Source of the DNA: Desulfolutivibrio sulfodismutans DSM 3696
GTDB taxonomy: Bacteria; Desulfobacterota; Desulfovibrionia; Desulfovibrionales; Desulfovibrionaceae
DNA length: 64,000 nt
NCBI RefSeq assembly: GCF_013376455.1
Contig: NZ_CP045504.1
Span: forward strand, 1,343,501-1,407,500
Reading direction: 5' to 3'
Below the pieces are notes generated by a model. That model ran no database searches, was not told the origin of the DNA, and saw nothing but the letters and a program-made list of their open reading frames with translations. Shown one piece after another: positions 53,825-63,686 of this stretch. A program made the translations under genes and the position numbers. Numbering within the stretch: position 1 is the stretch's first letter; each line of letters starts with the position of its first letter.

Positions 53825-54544
53825 CTAACGGGTCAGCTCCCACAGGTTGACGGTGGTCTGGTAATGCTGAAACGGCACCTTGGCCGAAAACAGGCGCGTG
53901 ACCTGGAAACCCGCCGCTGCAAATCCGGCCCACACCGGCTCGGACACCTTGCGCTCGGGCTCGGCCAGCCAGATGCGGCCTCCCGGGGCCAGAAGCGTGG
54001 GAAAAAGCGGGGCCAGGGGGGCGTGAAACCGGGTTTCGTACAGGATGTCGCTGCCCCACAAAAAGGGAAACGTGCCGGGACGAAAGGCCGGGGCGCGCCA
54101 GTCCATGCGCGTGAAAAACGGTACGTCCAAAAGATTGCGGGCGGCGTTTTTCCTTGCCTGGGCCACGGCCCGCCACTCGTAGTCCATGGCCGCCACCCGG
54201 GCCCCGGCCGCCGCACCGGCCATGGCCGAAAGCCCCAGGCCGCAGCCCAGCTCCAGGCACAACTTTCCGCAAATGTCCGCACGTCTGGCAAAAAGCCATT
54301 GGCACAGAAGCAGGCTGGCGGGCCACAGCTCGGCCCAATAGGGCATGCGCTCGTCCTCGCCGAAATCCTCGTCTCCAACCCTGGCCCACAGGGCTTCCAT
54401 GTCCTCTTCCCGGGCCAGGCGAAAGACCCTCCCGTTCAGCCGGATCTCCAACACCTCCCCGGCCCAGGCGGGCGGGGGGCCGTCGAACACGGGGGCGAAC
54501 CCCGCAGGGATCTGCGGCGGGAAGGCGTCGAGTGCGTTTTTCAT
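53825..54544 (-). CDS. Class I SAM methyltransferase (protein-lysine type)
   Basis: The 239-residue protein has the pattern of lysine methyltransferase-like enzymes: [20 protein letters not shown], the SAM motif [39 protein letters not shown] and the post-motif [18 protein letters not shown]. The substrate is unknown. It is 20 bases upstream of nikR in the same direction; a shared transcript is likely. Confidence 0.82.
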   Translation of the reverse strand: MKNALDAFPPQIPAGFAPVFDGPPPAWAGEVLEIRLNGRVFRLAREEDMEALWARVGDEDFGEDERMPYWAELWPASLLLCQWLFARRADICGKLCLELGCGLGLSAMAGAAAGARVAAMDYEWRAVAQARKNAARNLLDVPFFTRMDWRAPAFRPGTFPFLWGSDILYETRFHAPLAPLFPTLLAPGGRIWLAEPERKVSEPVWAGFAAAGFQVTRLFSAKVPFQHYQTTVNLWELTR

Positions 54545-54844
54545 GGCGTATCGCCCTGGAAATCACCTTTTCTCCACCAGCAAGGCCAAAATCCGACACA
54601 CGAATGGGGCCGCTGGTTCAAAAAGGTGTTACTCCCAAAACCGGACGCCTGCAAGCGCCACGGCGCAAAGTACGGACAACAACACTGCCACGTCCGGGCC
54701 AAGCCCCCGCTTTTCGCCCATTTTCAGGCAACGGGCGCGACGCTGGCGGGTTGTGTTTTTTGGGCCACTTGATACAACCCCCCCATGTCCGCCGTCATGA
54801 CCGCTGCTTTCGGCCTGCCTATGCCCAACCTATCGAGGAACCCT

Positions 54845-55273
54845 ATGAAACTGTCCCTTGCCGCCGCATCGTCCCTTCTCAAAGTCGGAATCGCCGCCCT
54901 ATGCCTCGGCGCCTTTCTCCTGGTCCTGCCGCAGACCGAGGCCCGGGCCATGGCCAAACGTCCGGCCAAGACCCCGGCCATGGAGCAGGCCGACACCCTC
55001 ATGCCCGAGACCCTGAAGGCCGATGTGGACCGCATGGCCGGTGAATACCGGGAAATCAAGGGCCGCCTGCAAGAGGCGGACAACCGGCTCATCGATGTCG
55101 AACGCCGCATCGCGGCCGAGACCACCCAGGCGGGCAAGGACGCCCTGTCGTCCCTGCACGCGGACGTCAAGGCCGAACAGGCCCGGCTCATCCAGGAGGC
55201 CGAGGAAAAGAAAATCGAGCTCGACTACCTGCGTGAGGTGCTTAAGACCAAGATCAAGGAATATCGGGACTAG
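54845..55273 (+). CDS. Small exported coiled-coil protein
   Basis: The 142-residue product from ATG 54845 (GAGG seven bases upstream) has a signal peptide (VGIAALCLGAFLLVLPQTEA) cut near ARA, then a single long coiled coil (YREIKGRLQEADNRLIDVER, LHADVKAEQARLIQEAEEKK). No other domain. Similar small periplasmic coiled-coil proteins are often of unknown use. The upstream frame to 54785 lacks an RBS. Confidence 0.72.
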   Translation: MKLSLAAASSLLKVGIAALCLGAFLLVLPQTEARAMAKRPAKTPAMEQADTLMPETLKADVDRMAGEYREIKGRLQEADNRLIDVERRIAAETTQAGKDALSSLHADVKAEQARLIQEAEEKKIELDYLREVLKTKIKEYRD

Positions 55274-55332
55274 CCGTCCCGTAGCGGCCGCGCCTGCGGG
55301 CGTTGACCGGAAAGACCGTACCGAAAACGGCC

Positions 55333-55358
55333 CGTCCCGGAAGGGGCAGGACGTTTTT
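55333..55358 (+). terminator. Probable terminator of the coiled-coil gene
   Basis: CGTCC and GGACG form a short stem with an 11-base loop, followed by TTTTT, 60 bases after the stop. Confidence 0.45.
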
Positions 55359-55473
55359 CCGCCGCCGGGGCGCGATTCCATGCCAGGACCGCGCCCCGGG
55401 GCCGTTTTCCCGCCTCAAGCCCGGGGCCCCCGCCTTCCGGCCGGGGATACGCCGGAACGCGACGGCCGTCCGG

Positions 55474-56520
55474 CTATCTGGCCGCCTCCCCCTGCCCGTC
55501 CTGCAACAGCAGCATAACCGGGCTCGTATTCACGGGCGGCGTCTCTCCCAGGTCGCGCACGCAGCGTACGAACACGCTGGAGTCCGTTTTCAGCTTCATA
55601 TGCGTCTGGCCGCTATATCCGACCCAATACCATGCGTAGCCCACATCCTCGGCATACGTCGATCCTGACCAGTAGGAAGCGCCGTAGCTGGGTTCCGTAA
55701 AAAGCGGATCCATGGCCGGAGCGCCCCGGGAATAGTCCGCGATGGACTGCAATTCCCGGATGTTGGGCAGCCGCCAGTCGGTACGGCCCGCCGTGGTCCG
55801 GGCCTCGCAAGAGGCCAGGGCCTGCTTCCAGGTCATGCCCGCCGCGCTTGCCGACTGCTCCCAGACCAGGGCGTTGGCCGCGTCGGTGAGCGTGCCGTCG
55901 CCGTTGTCCGTGATCGCCGCCGCAGGCACGGTCCCGCCCCGGACGCACCGGACCCGTAGCGAGCCCTCGGGCGCCGCATACCACGAATAGCCCACGCACA
56001 TCATGGCCCGCCACTGATTGCCCGACACGAATGCCGTCGGCGTGGCGGTCCACCAGGGAGCGGACACGGAATTGGGAAACGCGGCGGTGTCCACGGCCGG
56101 CCTGGCCTTGGCTGCGTCCACCAGGGTCAGGGTCTCGGCCAGGGTGGACAGCCGCCAGTCCTCATGGCCGCCCAGGACAAGCGACCCGCAGTACGCCTGG
56201 GCCTCGGCCAGGGTCCGATAGGTCGTCTCCATGGGCTGCTGCCACATAAGCCCGGTGTTCTGGTCCGTAACCGTGCCGTCGCCGTTATTGTGATAGGATA
56301 GCCCGGCCCCCTTCCGGTAGTTTCCGTCCTGCCCGTAGTACTCCTCCCCGGGTTGCGGGCAGGGTATGGCTACAGTGTCGTTGTAGCAGGAGGAAATCCC
56401 GGTGGCGGGCAACGTCCAGGCCCGGGCGGGTCCGGACAACGTCAGGTGGAAAAGGGCCGTGAACAACACCAAAATCCGCCATGGCCGGGAGCATGGCGCA
56501 TGGCCGCACGAGCACGACAT
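55474..56520 (-). CDS. Secreted DUF1566 (Lcl-type) protein, copy 1
   Basis: The 348-residue protein has a signal peptide and two DUF1566 repeats: NGDGTVTDQNTGLMWQQPME with LVLGGHEDWRLSTLAETLTL, then NGDGTLTDAANALVWEQSAS with AGRTDWRLPNIRELQSIADY and a closing FVRCVRDL. The domain is the C-lectin-like fold also found in Lcl adhesins. It is exported and may bind surfaces or glycans. It is a paralogue of the gene at 56716, 195 bases upstream. Confidence 0.85.
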   Translation of the reverse strand: MSCSCGHAPCSRPWRILVLFTALFHLTLSGPARAWTLPATGISSCYNDTVAIPCPQPGEEYYGQDGNYRKGAGLSYHNNGDGTVTDQNTGLMWQQPMETTYRTLAEAQAYCGSLVLGGHEDWRLSTLAETLTLVDAAKARPAVDTAAFPNSVSAPWWTATPTAFVSGNQWRAMMCVGYSWYAAPEGSLRVRCVRGGTVPAAAITDNGDGTLTDAANALVWEQSASAAGMTWKQALASCEARTTAGRTDWRLPNIRELQSIADYSRGAPAMDPLFTEPSYGASYWSGSTYAEDVGYAWYWVGYSGQTHMKLKTDSSVFVRCVRDLGETPPVNTSPVMLLLQDGQGEAAR

Positions 56521-56715
56521 GGAGAACCTCCCGGTTTGCGATGCGTCCGGGATACGTACACCAGTCCAGCTGGGTCTTCAACTCCACTGGCGACACGGAG
56601 CGAAAACGACATGCAACGCCGGGTCGTGTTCCGGTGGAACGGGTTGCACGGTCTTGGCCTGCATGGATCGGAACGAAAACGGCATGCGGGAACCGGGGAT
56701 TTACCGGGTCGCGAA

Positions 56716-57687
56716 TCACTCCTCCTGCAAGAGGAGCAGGAGCGAGGCGGCCTGCTGCGCCCCGGGCGCAGACGGCAGGCGCACGCACCGCGCGTACAGG
56801 GCCGCGGTCTTGTCCTCCCCGGCGGAAAAGCCGCTTTGGAAGTTCACGTGCCAGGCCACCCCCGGATACGTGTCCACGGTGGAGGACGTCCAGGTGTCGA
56901 ATCCGGCGCTCACCAGGGCCGCAACGTTCAGGGCCGGATCGTACAGGGCGTAGTCCGCCAGGGTCCGCAACTCCATGACGTCCGGCAGCCTCCAATCCGA
57001 ATACCCGCCCGTGGTCCTGGACTGGCAGTAGGCCAGGGCGGCCTGCCAGTTCATGGCCGAGGCGCTGCCCGTGCGCTCCCACATCCGGCCTGTGGCCGCG
57101 TCGGAAACGACCTCCCCGTTTACCGTGTAGGACGGCCCGGCCAGCCCCCCTCCCCGTACGCATCGGGTGTAGAACCCCTCGGCCGCGCCGTAGAACTGGG
57201 AAACGCCGTACCCGAAATGCACGTCCCAGTATGCGTCGGCATAGCCCAGGTAGGTGGCGCCCGACCAATACTGCCCTGTCGAGCCCACAAGCGGCGCGGC
57301 GAAGGCGGGCTTGTTCAGGCTGTAGTCGATGATGGTGATCAGTTCGCGCTGGGCGGGCAGACGCCAGTCGGTCTGGCCGCCCAGATCCAGGTCCGCGCAG
57401 TAGGCGACGGCGGCGGCATGGGTCCGGGCCACGCCGTCCGGCGTCTTCTGCCAGATAAGCCCGGTGACCTGATCCGTCACGGTGTCGGCGGTCTGGGCGT
57501 AGGTGTGGGGCGTGCCGGGGAAATTCCCGTTCTGTCCGTAGAAGGCCTCTCCGGACGAAGGGCAGGGAATTTCCGCCGTGGCGTCATAACAGGCCGCGAT
57601 GCCCGTGCCCGGAACGGACCAGGCCGACGTCTGGGAGACCGACGCCAGGAACCACAGCACCGCAAGGAAAGCCGCGTGTATCCGCAT
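56716..57687 (-). CDS. Secreted DUF1566 (Lcl-type) protein, copy 2
   Basis: The 323-residue paralogue has a signal peptide (FLAVLWFLASVSQTSAWSVP), and two DUF1566 repeats with VTDQVTGLIWQKTPDGVART, LDLGGQTDWRLPAQRELITI and TGGYSDWRLPDVMELRTLAD. It ends SLLLLLQEE, similar to the LLLQDG tail of copy 1. Both share the mature start W(T/S)xPxTGIxxCYD. Tandem duplication is likely. Function unknown; adhesion is a family-level guess. Confidence 0.85.
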   Translation of the reverse strand: MRIHAAFLAVLWFLASVSQTSAWSVPGTGIAACYDATAEIPCPSSGEAFYGQNGNFPGTPHTYAQTADTVTDQVTGLIWQKTPDGVARTHAAAVAYCADLDLGGQTDWRLPAQRELITIIDYSLNKPAFAAPLVGSTGQYWSGATYLGYADAYWDVHFGYGVSQFYGAAEGFYTRCVRGGGLAGPSYTVNGEVVSDAATGRMWERTGSASAMNWQAALAYCQSRTTGGYSDWRLPDVMELRTLADYALYDPALNVAALVSAGFDTWTSSTVDTYPGVAWHVNFQSGFSAGEDKTAALYARCVRLPSAPGAQQAASLLLLLQEE

Positions 57688-57899
57688 GCTCCACCTCCGA
57701 TTGTGACTCTTCTTCGGCGTCTTCTCTCTATCCTATTTCGGCCCTACACGTCCATCTCTCTCCGTATCGTCATTGTCTGTTTGCAAGTCATCCAGAAATT
57801 ATTTCGCAAAACATGTGCGCATAACAAAAAAATTCTTCTCCCAGACTCATCGCTAAATCGTTTATTGTCACACGGCGTCCCGAAAACGGCAGGCTCTCC

Positions 57900-58142
57900 C
57901 TAGCTGCCCGCCTCCCGAATGATCTTCAACACGGCATCCCTCCGCAGTTCGAGAATCAGCATGAACACCTCGCTGCCCCTGTGCCGTCTTTCCCACCATT
58001 CGGGATCGGCCAGGGCCAGGATGGCGTCGGCCGCCGCCTCGCGTTTTTCGCGCGGCACGGCGCGCAGCCGGGTCAGGCACATCTCCCGGGCGTCGGCCAC
58101 TTTGTCCGTCCGTGTCAGCATATCCTCGCCGTATTTTTTCAC
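57900..58142 (-). CDS. Small unknown cytoplasmic protein (80 aa)
   Basis: From GTG 58142 (GGAG six bases upstream) the product starts VKKYGEDMLTRTDKVADARE and ends FMLILELRRDAVLKIIREAG, all helical and charged. ATG 58121 is an alternative start. I recognise no family. The frame open to 58454 has shadow composition. Confidence 0.6.
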   Translation of the reverse strand: MKKYGEDMLTRTDKVADAREMCLTRLRAVPREKREAAADAILALADPEWWERRHRGSEVFMLILELRRDAVLKIIREAGS

Positions 58143-58459
58143 TGGCCTCTCCAAAGCTTGCGGTTGCGGGCGTTCCCGGAGACACGGCAGGGCGGTTCGG
58201 AGTGGATCAAAAGGGGCCCGGCCAAAGAGATGCGCATGGCAGGGAGATATCCGGGCTCCGTCGAAAAGGGAAGGTCCGGTGGACCGGGGTTGGCGCGGGA
58301 TCATGGAAATCACTGCGACCGCCGGGAGACAATCGCCAAAAATCATGCCGGAAATCCGTCTTCCCGGTGAAATGGCGACATCTCCCCTTGTCCTGGAAAA
58401 GTTCTTCCGGCACAAGGGCCATACGCCATGACGGTTCCTCCTCGAATTGGCCATGGCCA
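58143..58459 (+). other. Untranslated-looking stretch leading into a plus-strand terminator
   Basis: No convincing gene lies here, but the stretch ends in a strong plus-strand terminator, so it may be transcribed. The only plus frame worth noting is a 42-codon one starting MEITATAGRQSPKIMPEIRL at about 58303, without a good RBS. Confidence 0.35.
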
Positions 58460-58497
58460 GGCCCGGCAGGGAACGCCGACCCTGCCGGGCCTTTTTT
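58460..58497 (+). terminator. Strong intrinsic terminator without an assigned gene
   Basis: GGCCCGGCAGGG and CCCTGCCGGGCC form a perfect 12-bp stem with an 8-base loop followed by six T residues. No plus-strand gene ends within 3 kb upstream. Confidence 0.85.
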
Positions 58498-58572
58498 CAG
58501 CCGACAACGGCAAACCAGACTGTCCATCCTCCTGCGATCCTGTTCGATACGCGGGCACCAGGCGCATGAACA

Positions 58573-59304
58573 TCACTGAGCAGAGATGTAATGGTTCCGA
58601 TTCCCCTGCACCTGGAATATGCGATCATCCCGCGTCCTTTCCCATGCATCGGGGGGGTCGGCGGCAGCCCATTCCAGAAACATTGTTTTCTGCGAATCCT
58701 CCAACGCAATCCCATACGTCTCGGCCATGTAAAGCCATACCCTCGCCACATCTCCGCGTATCGCAGGCCTTGGTTCCGCAAATCCATCCCTTATTTCAAA
58801 GTCACATTGACCATAGACTCGTTCCTCACCATCGACAATTCCATACGGATGATTTGACCTATTATTATTAAGCTCTCCAATACTTGGAGCCAGATTATGT
58901 AAATCAGCTTCAATTGCCTTAAATAAGGCATCAACTTTTGAACAGCATTTTCTTCCTTTGTATGTCCTTCCATGTTTAACACAATTAACATTTCCACTTG
59001 TCCAACATTCTTTCATGTGTCCAAAATAGTATGCAGGTACAATATGTTCCCATTCAAGTCTCGACCCGCGCTTCCTGTCACTTTTACACACATATCCACA
59101 CTCTTCATTATGAATTCTTCCACCGGAACGACCAGCCCTTTCATAACTGCAATCACAATAGAGCGTCTTCATGTGATCCATATAAATCTTCTCGCGTGCA
59201 ATCTGTTTCGCTGCATCGAACGATGAAATCGGATCCCTCGGAGACTCGGCCCAGGAAACAGCACACAATGCACTTAAGATCATAAAAATTCGAATGATTT
59301 TCAT
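58573..59304 (-). CDS. Secreted endonuclease I family protein
   Basis: The 243-residue protein has a signal peptide (MKIIRIFMILSALCAVSWAE). The endonuclease I fold follows: YCDCSYERAGRSGGRIHNEE, the catalytic SRLEWEHIVPAYYFGHMKEC with His of the beta-beta-alpha-metal motif, and ADLHNLAPSIGELNNNRSNH, with several disulfide-type cysteines. EndA/Vvn enzymes cut extracellular or periplasmic DNA. ATG 59304 has GGAG seven bases upstream. The gene is AT-rich compared with its neighbours. Confidence 0.92.
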   Translation of the reverse strand: MKIIRIFMILSALCAVSWAESPRDPISSFDAAKQIAREKIYMDHMKTLYCDCSYERAGRSGGRIHNEECGYVCKSDRKRGSRLEWEHIVPAYYFGHMKECWTSGNVNCVKHGRTYKGRKCCSKVDALFKAIEADLHNLAPSIGELNNNRSNHPYGIVDGEERVYGQCDFEIRDGFAEPRPAIRGDVARVWLYMAETYGIALEDSQKTMFLEWAAADPPDAWERTRDDRIFQVQGNRNHYISAQ

Positions 59305-60165
59305 TTCAGCACTCCTGCTCATTGTTGTTACACGCAAAAGCCGGGCGCCAGCCATAAAAATCAGGCAAATTTTAATTTCTCAAGTTTGCCCTTATCCTGG
59401 AATTACCTCACTCCGATTGAATGACAAGGAATAATCGCACATTCGAATATATGCCTTGATATTTAATGGCATATCATATCAAAATTGCACTCAAAACAAT
59501 TACTATGTTTTATACGTTGGGCACCAACTTCCTTCAAAAATACAAATTTACGTCTTATCATGGCAAAGTTATTAGAAAATTATTACACGCCTCGCTTTTT
59601 ATCATACCAGAAACGATGGTTGAAAAGACAGGCGAGAGACAAAAAAGGGACATCGCGCGGATGCCCCTTTGCGCATCCCCACAGATTGTGGCCGTGTTTG
59701 TATTCAGCCGGACCTGACCGGACCAATCCTCGACATTTCACCGTATTTTCGCATGTCCCAGGTTGCTGACAGGAAATTCTCCGCAATCTCAACCCAGAGG
59801 ACAGGATGTGTCCTCCGTCCCGGGAATTCTGCAAAACCGGGTTGGAGGACGGCAATTTTCAGGCACATTCGAACGCCAGAACCAGGTGCTCCTGCAGAAA
59901 CGCCCCTCCTGCGAACCGGCAGCCCCCCCGTTGCCCACCGATAAACCCAATCGCCGAAATTCACGGCCGCAAGCAGCACGCAGCCGTCTGGGCCACATGG
60001 GGACGCTTGCCGGAATCCCAGATTGACGCTGACGGGAATTTGCGTAGAGAGAGAAGCTGGCGCAGGCGGTGAAGCCGGGAAGCTACGGACTCGTGGCCGC
60101 TTGAGAAAAAATTGGGTTGTGCAGGGACAACGGAGCGTTTCCCAGGCAGGAATGAACGAGGACAT
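59305..60165. other. 860-bp stretch without recognisable gene
   Basis: The left half is AT-rich and contains short frames of no clear coding character; the right half (59700-60150) is GC-rich with shadow-like frames on both strands. A minus-strand terminator at 59635-59670 suggests that part may be transcribed leftward. Possibly decayed DNA. Confidence 0.45.
59635..59670 (-). terminator. Minus-strand intrinsic terminator without an assigned gene
   Basis: AAAGGG-A-CATC pairs with GATG-C-CCCTTT around a GCGCG loop; on the minus strand the stem is followed by TTTTTTGTC. Confidence 0.55.
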
Positions 60166-60996
60166 ATGACCGAGATCAATATTTCGGATCTGTTTCAGGC
60201 CGCAATCCGGGTGAAACGATCAGAGATCACTGCGGAGATCTATTCCTGGAGCAGGGGCATGGTCCAATCGGGCCCATTCCGGGGCATGCGTATTCTCCAG
60301 GCCTCATCCTGGGGGGACGGCGACCTCTGTCCCAAGATTCTCGGAACATACGAATCCGAACTGCATTCCTGCCTGAACCTCTGGATCAAGACGCCGCCTG
60401 ACAGCGTCATCAATATCGGCTGCGCCGAGGGGTATTACGCCGTAGGCCTGGCGAGGCTTTTCGACCGGGCAATCATCAAGGCCTTCGACATATCGCCAGC
60501 CGCCCGGGATCTGTGCCAACGCAACGCAACGCTAAACCGCGTCCAGGACCGAATCATCGTCGAAGGGCTGTGCTCGCCGGATATTCTGGATGGCGCGTTG
60601 CGCGGTTCCCTGCGCCCGGCGGTCGTCTGCGATTGCGAAGGCGGCGAGTTGGAATTGCTCGACCCGGTGCGTGCGCCGGGTCTTTCCCGGTGCAATATTC
60701 TGGTGGAATGCCATGACTTCGTGAATCGTTCCATCAGCGAAACGCTTGTGGCGCGGTTTCAGGAATCACACGTCATCGACGTCATCCCCGAAGGCCCGCG
60801 CGACCCCAACCGCTTCACACCGCTACGCCGCATGCGCAGCATGGACCGGTGGCTGGCGCTCTGCGAGTTCCGGCCGGAATCCATGAACTGGCTTTTCATG
60901 CGCCCACGGAACGTCGCCCCCACCGAGGTCGCAGACAAAAAGACCGGACAGCTCCACCAGGATTCAATCCAGGAAGAACCATCCGGTATTCTTTGA
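60166..60996 (+). CDS. SAM-dependent methyltransferase (FkbM-like)
   Basis: The 276-residue protein from ATG 60166 (GAGG four bases upstream) has the SAM motif SVINIGCAEGYYAVGLARLF, the acidic loop IKAFDISPAARDLCQRNATL and CDCEGGELELLDPVRAPGLS, where an FkbM-like Glu-Gly-Glu pattern occurs. Substrate unknown. It ends next to the convergent tRNA-Leu gene. Confidence 0.72.
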   Translation: MTEINISDLFQAAIRVKRSEITAEIYSWSRGMVQSGPFRGMRILQASSWGDGDLCPKILGTYESELHSCLNLWIKTPPDSVINIGCAEGYYAVGLARLFDRAIIKAFDISPAARDLCQRNATLNRVQDRIIVEGLCSPDILDGALRGSLRPAVVCDCEGGELELLDPVRAPGLSRCNILVECHDFVNRSISETLVARFQESHVIDVIPEGPRDPNRFTPLRRMRSMDRWLALCEFRPESMNWLFMRPRNVAPTEVADKKTGQLHQDSIQEEPSGIL

Positions 60997-60999
60997 AAT

Positions 61000-61082
61000 T
61001 GGTGCGAGAGGGGGGACTCGAACCCCCACGCCGAAGCGCTGGAACCTAAATCCAGTGCGTCTACCAATTCCGCCACTCTCGC
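61000..61082 (-). tRNA. tRNA-Leu (anticodon UAG)
   Basis: Read on the minus strand the gene starts GCGAGAGTGGCGGAATTGGT and ends with acceptor CTCTCGC followed by discriminator A and an encoded CCA. The anticodon stem CTGGA/TCCAG holds loop TTTAGGT with anticodon TAG. An 11-base variable arm region (CGCTTCGGCGT) fits a class II leucine tRNA, and the T arm is GGGGGTTCGAGTCCCCC. Confidence 0.97.
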
Positions 61083-61157
61083 ACGCGCGAAGCGGTCCCC
61101 TGTAGCGCATCCGGCCCGGCCGGACAACTCTCAAATGCCCCGGTCGCGAAAACGCCC

Positions 61158-62558
61158 CTACAGCGCCGCCAGGAGCAACTCCAGCTTGGCCAGGACGTCC
61201 GCCGCATCACGGCCTAAAATCCGGATCATGGGCTCCTTGCCCGCCTCGCCCGGGTCGCACACCGCGTCCACGGCCCCCGGGTCGGGATGGGCCGAAAGGG
61301 CCGCGTGGGTACCCCATTCCAGGCTGCTCCCCTCGCGCTCCTTGATCTCCCGGGGTTCATCGGCCCGGTTGAACCAGGCCGCCGCAAGCCCGGCCCGGGA
61401 CAGGGCCGCCAGGGTGCGGGCATTGTAACGGACGTTGACCGCGCAGGCCACGTCCGGGACCACCGCCGCCGCCGCCAAAACCACCTTGGCCATATGCGAG
61501 GAGGCCCCGAAGGCCGGGCCGGCCGGGATGTAGACCGAGCCGTCGCGGCCCCGGGTGATGCGCCCGGCAAAGGCCGCCACATCGCCCACAGCCGCAGGCC
61601 AGGGCGCGGCCAGGGCCAGGTTCATGGACACCTCGGGCACAAGCGACGCCAGGCCCGGCATGGCCAAAAGCCGCCGCGCCGCCTGGCGCAGCTCGTCCAG
61701 GACGAACAGTCTGACCCGGGTGCGCAGATACGGGGCCAGATGATGCGGCGGCCCGGTTCCGGCCCCCAGATCGTAGGCCGCCCGCAGGCACAGATGCAGA
61801 TAGTCCCTGGCCTTGGCCACGGCCGTCTCCAGGTCCGCCCCCAGGGCCAGTTGCGCGGCGATGGCCGCCGAGAGGGTGCAGCCCGTGCCGTGGGTGTTTT
61901 TCGTGGCCACATGCGGCCGGGAGATCTCCACCTCGCGGCCGCTTGAAAAAACCAGCAGGTCCGTGACCATGCCGTCATTTTGTGCGCCGTGGCCGCCCTT
62001 GAGCAGCACCGCGTCCGGCCCCTTGCGGCCCATACCACGCATGTCCAGGATGCGCCGGGCGGCCTGCCGGGCCGATTCCCGGTCGCACACCGCGATCCCG
62101 GTCAATTCCAGGGCCTCGGGCAGATTGGGGGTGACCAGGGCGGCCAGGGGGATCATGCATTCCCGCAGGGCGCTTACGGCCTCGGGCTCAAGCAGCCTGG
62201 CCCCGGACTGGCTGACGCACACGGGATCGACCACCAGGGGGAAGCCCGCCCCGGCCAATCGCTCGGCCACGGCCTCAATGATGGGCGCGCAAAAAAGCAT
62301 GCCGGTCTTGGCCGCCCGGATGGGAAAATCGGACAAGACGGCATCAAGCTGGGCGGCCGCGAACTCCGGCGGCGGGGCGTGGATGCCGGTGACCGCGGTG
62401 GTGTTCTGGGCCGTCAGGGCGGTTATGACCGAAAGGCCGTAGGCCCCCTGCATCATGAAGGTCTTGAGGTCTGCCTGGATGCCCGCCCCGCCGCCGGAGT
62501 CGGAACCGGCCACGGTCAGGACGCAGGGAGGGGACAACGTGGGTTGGATGCGGTTCAT
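61158..62558 (-). CDS. ThiD-ThiN fusion: HMP-P kinase / thiamine-phosphate synthase
   Basis: The 466-residue protein has two enzymes. Residues 1-~265 are Thi[41 protein letters not shown] and the phosphate-binding [20 protein letters not shown]. Residues ~285-466 match ThiN, the alternative thiamine-phosphate synthase: [40 protein letters not shown] with the key Arg, and [20 protein letters not shown] with the key His. Together they phosphorylate HMP-P and join it to the thiazole phosphate. No TPP riboswitch lies upstream; the gene overlaps the previous stop (ATGA). Confidence 0.92.
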   Translation of the reverse strand: MNRIQPTLSPPCVLTVAGSDSGGGAGIQADLKTFMMQGAYGLSVITALTAQNTTAVTGIHAPPPEFAAAQLDAVLSDFPIRAAKTGMLFCAPIIEAVAERLAGAGFPLVVDPVCVSQSGARLLEPEAVSALRECMIPLAALVTPNLPEALELTGIAVCDRESARQAARRILDMRGMGRKGPDAVLLKGGHGAQNDGMVTDLLVFSSGREVEISRPHVATKNTHGTGCTLSAAIAAQLALGADLETAVAKARDYLHLCLRAAYDLGAGTGPPHHLAPYLRTRVRLFVLDELRQAARRLLAMPGLASLVPEVSMNLALAAPWPAAVGDVAAFAGRITRGRDGSVYIPAGPAFGASSHMAKVVLAAAAVVPDVACAVNVRYNARTLAALSRAGLAAAWFNRADEPREIKEREGSSLEWGTHAALSAHPDPGAVDAVCDPGEAGKEPMIRILGRDAADVLAKLELLLAAL

Positions 62559-63526
62559 GCGCCGGATTCCTCCTCAAGCCCTTCGTCGCTTTCACGAATC
62601 TTTCTGATGCTTAAGCCGCTTCGGGCCAAAACCAGCACGCCCAGAAGCGTCACCGGGATGTATTGCAGCATGTGCAGCACCACACCGGCGGCCAGGGCCT
62701 GCTCCTTGTCCACGCCGAAAAGTCCCAGGGCGAAGACCACCGCCGCCTCGAAGACCCCGAAGGCCCCGGGCGAGGACGGCATGGCCATGCCCAGGGCCGA
62801 CAGGACGAAGACCGCCATGGCCTGCCCGGCCGTCAGGGGCAATTGGGCCGCCCACAACAGGAAAAAATAGGTGACGGCCGCATAGAGCAGCCAGCACAGG
62901 GCCGTGTACAGCCCGAGCACGACCAAATAGCCCGGGGTCACCCCGTGCAGGATCTGCAGCTTGATGTCCGCCAAAAAGGCCGACAACCGGGCCGAGGGCA
63001 TGAGGTCGATGATCCGGCCCACCAGGTTCGGGAAGGCCCGGACCATGAACAGCGCCGCCCAGATGCCGCCCACCACGGCGGCCAGGGGCACGAAGGCCAG
63101 GTTGACCTTGAAATGGGCCGCCACCACAAGGCCCATGGCCAACAGGGCGTTGAGATCGAAAAAGCGCTCCCAAAAGACCATGGTCACGCCCTTGGACAGG
63201 GAAAAGCCGCCCGCCCGGCGCAGGTAAAAGGCCTTGGCCAACTCCCCGAGCTTGGCCGGGATGATGTTGTTGATGGCCATGCCCAGGAAAAAGGCCTTGG
63301 TGCACAGCCACACCCCGGCCGAATAGCCGGTGAGGAAGTTGAAGCGCAGGGCCATGGCCCCATAGCTCAAAAACGAAAAGGCCCCGGTGAAAAACAGCGG
63401 CCACAACGCGTAGCCGGACAAGGCCTGCCACAGGAGGGCGAAGTCGATCCCCCAGAAGGCGTAGACCAGACAGGCCGCCACCAGCCCGAAGCGCAGGGTG
63501 AAACTGACGGTTTTTTTTACGAGCAT
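62555..63526 (-). CDS. UPF0104 / LPG-synthase-like membrane protein
   Basis: The 323-residue protein has at least seven hydrophobic segments: [40 protein letters not shown] and the family-type [40 protein letters not shown]. The C-terminal part contains [20 protein letters not shown]. The family (PF03706) includes the flippase part of MprF and AglD-like proteins; the substrate is unknown. The start at 63526 lies after two hairpin elements and it is translationally coupled to thiDN. Confidence 0.88.
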   Translation of the reverse strand: MLVKKTVSFTLRFGLVAACLVYAFWGIDFALLWQALSGYALWPLFFTGAFSFLSYGAMALRFNFLTGYSAGVWLCTKAFFLGMAINNIIPAKLGELAKAFYLRRAGGFSLSKGVTMVFWERFFDLNALLAMGLVVAAHFKVNLAFVPLAAVVGGIWAALFMVRAFPNLVGRIIDLMPSARLSAFLADIKLQILHGVTPGYLVVLGLYTALCWLLYAAVTYFFLLWAAQLPLTAGQAMAVFVLSALGMAMPSSPGAFGVFEAAVVFALGLFGVDKEQALAAGVVLHMLQYIPVTLLGVLVLARSGLSIRKIRESDEGLEEESGA

Positions 63527-63601
63527 GCGTCTTTTTCCGTGGATGCGGCGTCTCCGGGCATGGTTCTCCGGGAAACCGCCGCACCCCGGCTAGCGGTTTG
63601 G

Positions 63602-63686
63602 TTCTTAAAAAATACGCAGGCATTTTTAAGAAAAAATTGACTACAGACTGTTGCTTCAACAGTCATGTCCGCCCAAGTCGAGGACA
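63602..63686. repeat. Three-hairpin element, unit 1
   Basis: Hairpins TTCTTAAAAA/TTTTTAAGAA (63602-63632), GACTGTTG/CAACAGTC (63646-63664) and TGTCC/GGACA (63666-63686) follow each other. The same architecture with compensating changes appears at 63813-63902. Confidence 0.7.

Noticed and set aside
59704-60165. 153-aa minus-strand ORF before the orphan terminator
   Set aside because: Tempting because of the terminator at 59635, but it has no RBS or recognisable fold and overlaps the start region of the plus-strand methyltransferase.
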